A DNA stretch of 64,000 nucleotides from Frigoribacterium sp. PhB116. GTDB lineage: Bacteria; Actinomycetota; Actinomycetes; Actinomycetales; Microbacteriaceae. Positions 1-7,634 of the stretch are shown here, piece after piece (position 1 is the stretch's first letter; each line of letters begins with the position of its first letter). The stretch lies in contig NZ_SOBE01000001.1 in assembly GCF_004364285.1 (NCBI RefSeq), forward strand, positions 806,001 through 870,000. Reading direction: 5' to 3'. Below the pieces are notes generated by a model, which made no database searches, was not told the DNA's origin, and saw only the letters and a program-made list of their open reading frames with translations. A program made the translations under genes and the position numbers.

Positions 1-633
1 CGCTCGTTCAACCACGGCGTCGAGGGCCACAGCGACAACCCGTGGATCAGCGACGCGCGACGCCGCTCGATGCGGAACCTGCTGGGGACCCTCTTCGTCT
101 CGGCGGGAGTGCCCATGCTGACGGCCGGTGACGAGCGCGGCCGCACCCAGCGCGGCAACAACAACGGCTACTGCACGGACAGCGAGCTGACCTGGGTCGA
201 CTGGGCGACGCAGCCCTGGCAGCAGGGAATCCACGACGACGTGGCCGCGCTCGCGCGGATCCGCCGGGAGAACCCCGCGCTGCGTCCGATCCGCTTCGGC
301 CTCGAGGGCGCCTGCACCCTCAGCGCCAACGACATCACCTGGGCCGACGCGTCCGGCGCCGAGATGCGGCAGGACGAGTGGGAGGACCCGGACGTCCGCA
401 CCCTGCAGTACGTGGCCCGGTCGACACCCGAGCACGAGGCCCCGAACACGGTGCTCGTGCTGGTGCACGGAGCCGAGTCGTCGGCGTCCGTGCGGCTCGC
501 CCCCGCCGAGGGCGTCGCCGGCTGGGAGCCGCTCTGGTCGAGCGACGACTCCGCCGAGCTGAACCCCCTCGAGCCGGGCGACGAGGTGCTGGTGTCGGGC
601 CCCACGGTCGTGATCTTCCGGGCCGTGCCATGA
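1..633 (+). CDS. glgX: Glycogen debranching enzyme GlgX, C-terminal part (5' end outside window)
   Basis: The frame is open from base 1, so the gene starts upstream of the window; about 210 C-terminal residues are present. GlgX hydrolyses alpha-1,6 branches of glycogen limit dextrins in the cytoplasm. The run FNHGVEG, RRRSMRNLLGTL, GVPMLTAGDERGRTQRG, NNNGYC and LTWVDW is the standard end of the isoamylase/TreX/GlgX catalytic barrel, followed by a C-terminal beta domain ending in VVIFRAVP. The TGA stop overlaps the next gene's ATG (ATGA), suggesting translational coupling. With glgE and glgB just downstream it belongs to alpha-glucan metabolism. Confidence 0.93.
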   Translation, partial: RSFNHGVEGHSDNPWISDARRRSMRNLLGTLFVSAGVPMLTAGDERGRTQRGNNNGYCTDSELTWVDWATQPWQQGIHDDVAALARIRRENPALRPIRFGLEGACTLSANDITWADASGAEMRQDEWEDPDVRTLQYVARSTPEHEAPNTVLVLVHGAESSASVRLAPAEGVAGWEPLWSSDDSAELNPLEPGDEVLVSGPTVVIFRAVP

Positions 634-1157
634 GCGAAGGCCGCAGCAGCGGCAGCCGCGGCAGCAGCCACCGCGCGCCGTCGGGCGCCGGCACCCCGGC
701 GACGGTCGCCCTGACCGCGGCGGGCGTCCCGTTCACGGCGCACGCCTACGAGCACCACGACACCGCGACGAACTTCGGCGAGGAGGCGGCGGCCGAGCTG
801 GGCCTGTCGGAGGACCGCGTGTTCAAGACGCTCGTGGCCTCTGCCGACGACGAGCTCGTCGTGGCGGTCGTGCCGGTCGCCCGGCGGCTCGACCTCAAGG
901 CACTCGCCGCCGCGGTCGGCGCGAAGAAGGCCCGGCTCGCCGACCCTGCCGTGGCCGAGCGGCGGACCGGCTACGTCGTGGGCGGCATCAGCCCGGTGGG
1001 GCAGCGCACGACGCTGGCGACCGTCGTCGACGCGAGCGCCGCCTCATTCGACAGCGTCTTCGTCAGCGCCGGGAGGCGCGGGCTCGACCTCGAGATCGCC
1101 CCCGACGACCTGGTGCGCGCCACCGGGGCGCGGCTGTTGCCGATCGCCCGCGACTGA
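630..1157 (+). CDS. ybaK: YbaK/EbsC-family aminoacyl-tRNA deacylase
   Basis: A 175-residue protein of the YbaK/prolyl-tRNA-editing family, which hydrolyses mischarged tRNA such as Cys-tRNA(Pro). About 30 low-complexity residues precede the fold, which begins near TPATVALTAAGVPFTAHAYE. FKTLV, the KALAAAVGAKKARLAD stretch and GYVVGGISPVGQR are family hallmarks; the last is the conserved G-x-SP-x-G loop. The ATG at 630 was chosen because it overlaps the glgX stop; no other start gives a sensible N-terminus. The substrate cannot be read from sequence alone. Confidence 0.88.
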   Translation: MSEGRSSGSRGSSHRAPSGAGTPATVALTAAGVPFTAHAYEHHDTATNFGEEAAAELGLSEDRVFKTLVASADDELVVAVVPVARRLDLKALAAAVGAKKARLADPAVAERRTGYVVGGISPVGQRTTLATVVDASAASFDSVFVSAGRRGLDLEIAPDDLVRATGARLLPIARD

Positions 1158-1167
1158 CCTGGCCACC

Positions 1168-1494
1168 GTGACCGACCCGGCCAGCATGACGGACCCCACG
1201 ACCCTCTGGGCCGTCGTGGCCGTCGCCGCGGCGCTGCTCGCGCTCAACGGCGTGACCGTCCTCGTCTACGCGCTCGACAAGCGGGCCGCCCGGCGAGGGG
1301 CCCGTCGGGTGCCCGAGCGCACGCTGCTGACGCTCGGCCTCGCTGGAGGCTGGCCGGGCGCGATCGTGGCGCAGCGGCGGCTGCGGCACAAGAACCGCAA
1401 GCGGTCGTTCCAATCGTCGTTCCGGCTGACGATCGCGCTCAACCTCGCGATCGTCGTGGTCGCGGTGCTCGTCGTCCGCCTGCTCGCCGGCTGA
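1168..1494 (+). CDS. DUF1294 small membrane protein
   Basis: A 108-residue protein with two hydrophobic segments, about residues 10-32 and 86-106, and a basic middle. YALDKRAARRG, RRVPERTLLTLGLAGGWPG, and AQRRLRHKNRKRSF match DUF1294, where the Arg/Pro-Glu-Arg and His-Lys motifs are invariant. The GTG at 1168 was taken as start; ATG at 1186 is an in-frame alternative. It follows the ybaK gene by 10 bases, so it is probably co-transcribed. Family function is unknown. Confidence 0.85.
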   Translation: MTDPASMTDPTTLWAVVAVAAALLALNGVTVLVYALDKRAARRGARRVPERTLLTLGLAGGWPGAIVAQRRLRHKNRKRSFQSSFRLTIALNLAIVVVAVLVVRLLAG

Positions 1495-1886
1495 GTCCGC
1501 GGGGCACGGCGATCAGGGCGAGCGGGGGCCGCTGCCGGCGACCGGACCGGTTCGGGCCGGGTCCGGGCGCGCTGCAGCAGCGTCCCGTGACGGCACCCAC
1601 GGCGATCGACCGGGGTGACGGCAGGACGGTGCCCGTCGTGCTGACGAGCGTGTCGAGGGCGCCGGGCTCTCGGGGCGGATCGCACCCCGGGCGGGCAGGC
1701 CGCGTCGACAGATCCGACTGTACTGGTCCCCCTGATGGCGGACAAGACAATTCGATGCGATCGCATCCACCCAGTTGAGGGGCCAGGGGGTTCGTCGCCG
1801 GCTGGGCGTCGCACTCCACCCGGCCGCCCCCGCCGTCCCCGAGGGAGGCGGTACGCGGGGCCTCCAGACCGGGTAGCGTCGCCCCC
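1495..1886 (+). promoter_or_regulatory. 392-bp non-coding region upstream of glgE
   Basis: No credible gene lies here. It holds a possible hairpin just after DUF1294 (1542-1566), a relatively AT-rich patch at about 1730-1765, a perfect 14-bp palindrome GATGCGATCGCATC at 1754-1767, and a -10 box TAGCGT at 1874-1879 placed 7 bases before the glgE GTG. The palindrome lies about 120 bp upstream of the predicted transcript start, a possible regulator-binding site for the glgE-glgB unit. The role is inferred. Confidence 0.5.
1542..1566 (+). terminator. Possible weak terminator after DUF1294
   Basis: Arms CCGGACC (1542-1548) and GGTCCGG (1560-1566) can pair across an 11-base loop. There is no T-run, and GC-rich inverted repeats are frequent in this genome, so this is weak. 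Confidence 0.3.
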
Positions 1887-1887
1887 G
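1874..1887 (+). promoter_or_regulatory. glgE leaderless-type promoter (-10 TAGCGT)
   Basis: TAGCGT (a TANNNT -10) at 1874-1879 is followed by exactly 7 bases and then the GTG at 1887, the spacing expected if transcription begins on the start codon. There is no Shine-Dalgarno sequence before the GTG, which agrees with leaderless translation. Confidence 0.5.
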
Positions 1888-3887
1888 TGGCGACAGCATA
1901 CGAACCCAGAGTCGGGCGGATCCCCGTCACGGCGCTCTCCCCGACCACCCCCGACCGGGACTTCCCGACGAAGGCCTTCGCCGGAGAGGTCGTGCCCTTC
2001 GGCGCGACCGTCTTCCGCGAGGGGCACGACGTCGTCGGCGCCGACCTGGTCCTGACCGACCCCTCCGGGTCCGAGTCCCGGCACCCGCTCGTCGCGGGCC
2101 TGCCCGGCACCGACCGCTGGACGACGGAGGTGCAGCTCGAGACGGAGGGCGACTGGACCTGGCAGGTCGAGGCGTACACCGACGACTGGGCGACCTGGCT
2201 GCACACCGCCGAGATCAAGGTCCCGGCCGAGCTGGACGTCGAGGTCACCTTCGCGCTCGGCAGCCGCCTCCTCGCCGCCGCCGCCCCCGGCTACCCCGAC
2301 ACGACCCTCGTGCGGGACGCCGCGAAGGCCCTCGCCAACGAGGCGCTCTCGCCCGGCTCGCGACTCCGCGTCGCGACCGACGCGCGCCTCGCCGCCGTCT
2401 TCGCCGCGAAGCCGATGGCCAGCCTGGTCACGCGCAGCGCCCCCGAGGAGCTGCGCGTCGAGCGCAGCCGCGCCGCGGTCGGCAGCTGGTACGAGTTCTT
2501 CCCCCGCAGCGAGGGCGCCAAGAAGCTGCCCGACGGCACGTGGAAGAGCGGGACGTTCCGCACCGCCGCCCGCCGCCTCCCCGCCATCTCGCGGATGGGC
2601 TTCGACGTGCTCTACATCCCGCCCGTGCACCCCATCGGCACGACGTTCCGCAAGGGGCCGAACAACACGCTCACCGCCGGGCCGAACGACCCGGGCTCGC
2701 CCTACGCGATCGGCTCGCCCGACGGCGGCCACGACGCGGTGCACCCCGACCTCGGCACGCTCGCCGACTTCCGCTGGTTCGTCGACACCGCCAAGAACAC
2801 GGGCCTCGAGCTGGCGCTCGACCTGGCTCTGCAGTGCTCGCCCGACCACCCGTGGGTCACCGAGCACCCCGAGTGGTTCACGACGCTGCCCGACGGCACG
2901 ATCGCCTACGCCGAGAACCCGCCGAAGAAGTACCAGGACATCTACCCCCTGAACTTCGACAACGACTACGAGGGCGTCAGCCGCGAGGTGCTGCGCATCG
3001 TGCGGCACTGGATCGAGCTCGGCGTCACGATCTTCCGCGTCGACAACCCGCACACGAAGCCGGTCCGCTTCTGGGAGTGGCTGCTGCACGAGGTGCGGCA
3101 GACGAACCCCGAGGTGGTGTTCCTCTCCGAGGCCTTCACCAAGCCGGCCATGATGCAGGCGCTCGCCCGCGTCGGCTTCCACCAGTCGTACACGTACTTC
3201 ACCTGGCGCAACGAGAAGTGGGAGCTCGAGGAGTACCTCGACGAGCTGTCGAAGGAGACGAGCGCCTGGCTGCGCCCGAACCTGTTCGTCAACACCCACG
3301 ACATCCTCACCCCCTACCTGCAGTACGGCGGTCGCCCGGCGTACAAGGTGCGGGCCGCGATCGCCGCGACGGCGTCACCGACCTGGGGCGTCTACTCGGG
3401 CTACGAGCTCTTCGAGGACGTCGCCCGCCCGGGCTCGGAAGAGAACATCGACAACGAGAAGTACGAGTACAAGCCGCGCGACTGGGCCGGCGCGGAGGCG
3501 GAGGGCGCGACCCTCGCCCCCTACCTGACCCAGCTCAACCGCATCCGCAGCTCGCACCCGGCCCTCCGCCAGCTCCGCAACCTCGACCTGCACTCGAGCG
3601 ACGACGACGCCGTCCTCGTCTACTCGAAGTACCTGTCGCGGGCGCACACGCGCAGCGGCCGCGCCGACGCGATCATCGTCGTCGCCAACGTCGACCCCCA
3701 CTCGGCCCGCGAGACCACCGTGCACCTCGACGTGACGAAGTTCGGGCTCGTGCCCGGCGGCACGTACACGGTCCGCGACCTCATCACCGGCCAGTCGTGG
3801 ACCTGGGGCGACGACAACTACGTGCGCCTCGACGCCTTCGTCGAGCCCGTGCACGTGCTGTCCGTCGACCTCACCCGAGCGCCGTAG
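1887..3887 (+). CDS. glgE: Alpha-1,4-glucan:maltose-1-phosphate maltosyltransferase GlgE
   Basis: A 666-residue GH13_3 enzyme that transfers maltosyl units from maltose-1-phosphate to alpha-1,4-glucan, the key step of the actinobacterial GlgE pathway. An N-terminal beta domain (about 1-200) precedes the barrel. GSWYEFFPRSEG, the DVLYIPPVHPIG stretch, FRKGPNNTL, the probable nucleophile Asp386 in TIFRVDNPHTKP and acid Glu415 in FLSEAFTKP are all GlgE-type. Length is usual for the family (about 660-700). The GTG start is fixed by the leaderless promoter. glgB follows after 14 bases, so elongation and branching are probably co-expressed. Confidence 0.96.
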   Translation: MATAYEPRVGRIPVTALSPTTPDRDFPTKAFAGEVVPFGATVFREGHDVVGADLVLTDPSGSESRHPLVAGLPGTDRWTTEVQLETEGDWTWQVEAYTDDWATWLHTAEIKVPAELDVEVTFALGSRLLAAAAPGYPDTTLVRDAAKALANEALSPGSRLRVATDARLAAVFAAKPMASLVTRSAPEELRVERSRAAVGSWYEFFPRSEGAKKLPDGTWKSGTFRTAARRLPAISRMGFDVLYIPPVHPIGTTFRKGPNNTLTAGPNDPGSPYAIGSPDGGHDAVHPDLGTLADFRWFVDTAKNTGLELALDLALQCSPDHPWVTEHPEWFTTLPDGTIAYAENPPKKYQDIYPLNFDNDYEGVSREVLRIVRHWIELGVTIFRVDNPHTKPVRFWEWLLHEVRQTNPEVVFLSEAFTKPAMMQALARVGFHQSYTYFTWRNEKWELEEYLDELSKETSAWLRPNLFVNTHDILTPYLQYGGRPAYKVRAAIAATASPTWGVYSGYELFEDVARPGSEENIDNEKYEYKPRDWAGAEAEGATLAPYLTQLNRIRSSHPALRQLRNLDLHSSDDDAVLVYSKYLSRAHTRSGRADAIIVVANVDPHSARETTVHLDVTKFGLVPGGTYTVRDLITGQSWTWGDDNYVRLDAFVEPVHVLSVDLTRAP

Positions 3888-3901
3888 GAAGGCGACCCAC
3901 C

Positions 3902-6568
3902 ATGAGCATCTTCTCCCGCCACGGCTCCTCCCGAGACGACGACCGCCGCGAGCCCGTCCAGCCCGAGCCTGCAGCCGCAGAGCCCGTCGTCGCCGAGCCG
4001 GTCGCACCCGAGCACGCCGCTGCCGAGCCCGTCGCCGCCGAGCCGGTCACCTCGGTGGCCGACGAGAACGACCCGCCCGTCACGGCCGAGCCCCCGCTCC
4101 CCGCGGAGGAGCCGGCAACGAACCACGAGCCCGACGAGCTGTCCAAGAGCCACGAGCCCGACGAGCTGTCCACGAGCGCCGAGCCCGACGAGCCGTCCAC
4201 CGCCGACGACCCCGACGAGCCGTCCGACCCGGCGGAGGCCGACGAGCCGCTCCTGGCCTCGCCCGTGCCCGCCCCGGTCCCGACCGAGGAGCGCCCCGTC
4301 CTCGACCTCGGACCGGCGAGCCCGGCCGAGCCGGCCGAGCCAGCCGATGAGCGCACGCTCATGCACGAGGACCCGACTCCTCCCGACGTGCGCCGCGAGC
4401 CCACGGCGTCGGCCCCGCAGCTCCCCGTGCTCGACGACGCCGAGGTGCTGGCCGCGGCCGAGGGCCGCCACGCCCACCCGCACGCCGTCCTCGGCGAGCA
4501 CACCGTCGACGGGGTCACGGTCGTGCGCGTCGTCCGTCCGCTCGCCGGCTCCGTCAGCGTGACGGGCGCCTCCGGCGAGGCCGTCGTCCTCGAGCACCAC
4601 GCGCACGGGCTGTGGCAGGGCGTCGCCCCGGCGCCGCTCGGCGGCTACCAGGTGACCGCCGAGTACGACGGAGGCGCCCCCTGGGTCGCCGACGACCCGT
4701 ACCGGTTCTCCCCCACCGTCGGCGACCTCGACCTCTACCTCTTCGGCGAGGGCCGTCACGAGCAGCTCTGGACCGTGCTGGGCAGCCACGTGCGCGAGCA
4801 CGAGGGCGTCCGCGGCACCTCCTTCGCCGTCTGGGCCCCGCACGCGCAGGCGGTCCGCGTCGTCGGCGACCTGAACGGCTGGTGGGGCGACCGTCACGCG
4901 ATGCGCCGCCTGGACGACAACGGCGTGTGGGAGCTGTTCGTCCCCGGCGTCGACCAGGGCTCGTACAAGTACCAGATCCTCACGCCCGACGGCGAGTGGG
5001 TCGAGCGGGCCGACCCGATGGCCCGACGCGCCGAGGTCCCCCCGGCCACCGCCTCCGTCATCACCGAGGCCGGTCACGACTGGGGCGACGACGCCTGGCT
5101 CGAGCGCCGTGCGGCGAGCGACCAGCACGCCGGCCCGATGAGCGTCTACGAGCTGCACGTCGGCTCGTGGAAGCCCGGCCTCGGGTTCCGCGAGCTGGCC
5201 GACCCGCTCGTCGACTACGTCACCGCGCTCGGCTTCACGCACGTCGAGTTCATGCCGCTCGCCCAGCACCCGTTCGGCGGCTCGTGGGGCTACCAGGTCA
5301 CGGGCTACTACGCGCCGCAGAGCACCTGGGGCTCCCCCGACGACCTGCGCTACCTGATCGACCGGCTGCACCAGGCCGGCATCGGCGTGATCGTCGACTG
5401 GGTTCCCGGCCACTTCCCGAAGGACGAGTGGGCGCTCGGCCGCTTCGACGGCCGCAGCGTCTACGAGCACTCCGACCCGCGTCGTGGCGAGCAGCCCGAC
5501 TGGGGCACCTACGTCTTCAACTTCGGCGACTCGCAGGTGCGGAACTTCCTGGTCGCGAACGCGCTGTACTGGTTCGAGGAGTTCCACGTCGACGGCCTCC
5601 GCGTCGACGCCGTGGCCTCGATGCTCTACCTCGACTACAGCCGCGACGACGGCCAGTGGCTGCCGAACGAGCACGGGGGCCGCGAGGCCACCGAGGCGAT
5701 CTCGTTCCTGCAGGAGACCAACGCCACGGCCTACCGCCGACACCCCGGCATCGTGATGATCGCCGAGGAGTCGACCAGCTGGCCCGGCGTCTCGCGACCC
5801 ACCAGCGAGGGCGGCCTCGGCTTCGGCCTCAAGTGGAACATGGGCTGGATGCACGACACCCTCGACTACGTCGAGAAGGACCCGCTGTACCGCTCGTACC
5901 ACCACGGCGAGATCACCTTCTCGTTCCACTACGCGTGGAGCGAGAACTTCATGCTGCCGATCAGCCACGACGAGGTCGTGTACGGCAAGGGCTCGCTCTT
6001 CGAGAAGATGCCCGGCGACGACTGGCAGAAGCGCGCGAACCTCCGCGCGTACCTCGCCTACATGTGGGGGCACCCTGGCAAGCAGCTGCTCTTCATGGGA
6101 TCCGAGTTCGGCCAGCCGACGGAGTGGAGCCAGGAGCTCGGCCTCGACTGGTCGGTGCTCGACCGACCGCAGCACCAGCAGGTCTTCGACCTCGTCAGCC
6201 GACTGAACCAGGTGTACAAGTCCGAGAGCGCACTCTGGGCCCATGACTTCGACACCGAGGGCTTCGAGTGGATCGACGGCGGTGCCGGCGAGCAGAGCGT
6301 GGTCGCGTTCCTCCGCAAGTCGGGCTCGGGCGACTCGCTCGCCGTGCTGGCGAACTTCTCCGGCCAGCCGCAGCGCATGCGCTTCGGCCTGCCGGAGGCC
6401 GGCACGTGGGACGAGGTGCTGAACACCGACGCGACGATCTACGGCGGCTCGGGCGTCGGCAACTTCGGCGCCGTCACGGCGGTCGACAGCCCGTGGGCCG
6501 GGCGTCCCGCCTCCGCGGACGTCCAGCTGCCGCCGCTCGGTGTCGTCTGGCTGAAGCTCCGCCGCTGA
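3902..6568 (+). CDS. glgB: 1,4-alpha-glucan branching enzyme GlgB with long disordered N-terminal extension
   Basis: An 888-residue branching enzyme that creates alpha-1,6 branches. Residues 1-173 are a Pro/Glu/Asp/Ala-rich tail including four 9-residue repeats (EPDELSKSH, EPDELSTSA, EPDEPSTAD, DPDEPSDPA; residues 76-111). The normal enzyme follows: N1 domain (LPVLDDAEVLAAAEGRHAHP), CBM48 (FAVWAPHAQAVRVVGDLNGW) and the GH13 barrel with DGLRVDAVASMLYLDY (nucleophile about Asp569), IAEEST and SHDEV. Usual GlgB length is about 730, so the tail is extra. ATG 3902 lies behind AGGAAGG and just after the glgE stop. Confidence 0.95.
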   Translation: MSIFSRHGSSRDDDRREPVQPEPAAAEPVVAEPVAPEHAAAEPVAAEPVTSVADENDPPVTAEPPLPAEEPATNHEPDELSKSHEPDELSTSAEPDEPSTADDPDEPSDPAEADEPLLASPVPAPVPTEERPVLDLGPASPAEPAEPADERTLMHEDPTPPDVRREPTASAPQLPVLDDAEVLAAAEGRHAHPHAVLGEHTVDGVTVVRVVRPLAGSVSVTGASGEAVVLEHHAHGLWQGVAPAPLGGYQVTAEYDGGAPWVADDPYRFSPTVGDLDLYLFGEGRHEQLWTVLGSHVREHEGVRGTSFAVWAPHAQAVRVVGDLNGWWGDRHAMRRLDDNGVWELFVPGVDQGSYKYQILTPDGEWVERADPMARRAEVPPATASVITEAGHDWGDDAWLERRAASDQHAGPMSVYELHVGSWKPGLGFRELADPLVDYVTALGFTHVEFMPLAQHPFGGSWGYQVTGYYAPQSTWGSPDDLRYLIDRLHQAGIGVIVDWVPGHFPKDEWALGRFDGRSVYEHSDPRRGEQPDWGTYVFNFGDSQVRNFLVANALYWFEEFHVDGLRVDAVASMLYLDYSRDDGQWLPNEHGGREATEAISFLQETNATAYRRHPGIVMIAEESTSWPGVSRPTSEGGLGFGLKWNMGWMHDTLDYVEKDPLYRSYHHGEITFSFHYAWSENFMLPISHDEVVYGKGSLFEKMPGDDWQKRANLRAYLAYMWGHPGKQLLFMGSEFGQPTEWSQELGLDWSVLDRPQHQQVFDLVSRLNQVYKSESALWAHDFDTEGFEWIDGGAGEQSVVAFLRKSGSGDSLAVLANFSGQPQRMRFGLPEAGTWDEVLNTDATIYGGSGVGNFGAVTAVDSPWAGRPASADVQLPPLGVVWLKLRR

Positions 6569-6603
6569 GCGGCCGCGTCGCTCCTCCCCCGGGGCGACGT
6601 GCG

Positions 6604-6640
6604 CGAAGGGCCCCGACGACCTGGTCGTCGGGGCCCTTCG
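6604..6640. terminator. Bidirectional terminator between glgB and the cnoX-like gene
   Basis: A perfect inverted repeat with 18-base arms (CGAAGGGCCCCGACGACC and its complement) around a single T sits between the convergent gene ends at 6568 and 6654. It can fold on either strand. Confidence 0.85.
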
Positions 6641-6653
6641 TGCACGCTGCGGA

Positions 6654-7634
6654 TCAGTACAGCAGCATCGTCAACCGACGCCGGGCGGCGGCGACGCGGG
6701 GGTCGTCCAGCCCCACGATCTCGAAGTAGTCGAGGAGGCGGGTGCGGGCTGCGTCCTTGCCGGCCGCGTCGAGCGACGGGAAGACCGTCAGCACGCGGTC
6801 GAAGGCGTCGTCGACGTGGCCGCCGCTGACGTCGAGGTCGGCCACGGCCAGCTGGGCGTCGACGTCGGTCGGCGCCGCGGCGGCCGCGCCACGGACGTCG
6901 GCGATCGTCACGCCCTGCAGGCGGGCGATCAGCGACACCTGGGCGAGGCCCGCGACGGCCAGCTGGTCGCGCGGGTCCTGGGCGATGGCCGTGCGGTAGG
7001 CGGTGATCGCCGCGTCGTAGTCGCCCCGGTCGATCGCGTCGTAGGCGTCCTGGTGGTGCGGCGGCAGGGGCTCGGGCTCGGGCGTCTGGCCGTCCTCGGA
7101 GGCCGCGGCACCGTCGACCACGGCCGTCCCGGTGACGCCGTTCTGGGCGGCCAGCTGGAGCACCTGCTCGAACACGTCGCGCACCTGAGCCTCGGGCAGC
7201 GCGCCCACGAACAGCTGCACGGGCCGACCACCGATGACGGCAGCCACCGCGGGGATCGACTGCGCCTGGAACGCCTCGGTCAGCTGGGGGTTCGCGTCGA
7301 CGTCGACCTTGACGAGCAGCAGGCGGCCCGCGTACTCGGCCACGAGCTTGTCGAGGACGGGCGAGAGCTGCTTGCACGGCCCGCACCACTCGGCCCAGAG
7401 GTCGACGATCACGGGGACCGTGTTGCTCAGCTCGAGCACCTGGGAGAAGGTCGCGTCGGTCGCGTCGACGACGAGCGCGGGGACCGCGACGGCGGCGCCC
7501 GGGGCGCCGGCAGGCTGGCCGGGTGCCGTCGGCTGCGCAGGAGCGCCAGCGGCGGACGGTGCGGGCCGGTTGACGAGGGACGACAGGTCGACCGCCCCTC
7601 GGAGGCCGGCGGGGACGGGGGGAAGGCCGGTCAC
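6654..7634 (-). CDS. CnoX/YbbN-like thioredoxin-TPR protein
   Basis: A 326-residue cytoplasmic protein. Residues 1-50 are Pro/Ala-rich linker; 52-160 form a thioredoxin fold with an intact CGPC active site at 84-87 (WAEWCGPCKQ) and the cis-proline loop SIPAV; after an acidic linker, TPR-like helices (about 200-326, AYDAIDRGDYDAAITAY) end the protein. This architecture is that of CnoX/YbbN co-chaperones, but the CXXC here is complete, so thiol oxidoreductase activity is possible. The GTG start overlaps the upstream gene's TGA by four bases (GTGA), giving a coupled pair. Confidence 0.85.
   Translation of the reverse strand: MTGLPPVPAGLRGAVDLSSLVNRPAPSAAGAPAQPTAPGQPAGAPGAAVAVPALVVDATDATFSQVLELSNTVPVIVDLWAEWCGPCKQLSPVLDKLVAEYAGRLLLVKVDVDANPQLTEAFQAQSIPAVAAVIGGRPVQLFVGALPEAQVRDVFEQVLQLAAQNGVTGTAVVDGAAASEDGQTPEPEPLPPHHQDAYDAIDRGDYDAAITAYRTAIAQDPRDQLAVAGLAQVSLIARLQGVTIADVRGAAAAAPTDVDAQLAVADLDVSGGHVDDAFDRVLTVFPSLDAAGKDAARTRLLDYFEIVGLDDPRVAAARRRLTMLLY

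Noticed and set aside
3818-6244. 808-codon minus-strand frame
   Set aside because: Lies entirely opposite glgB, whose catalytic motifs are intact.
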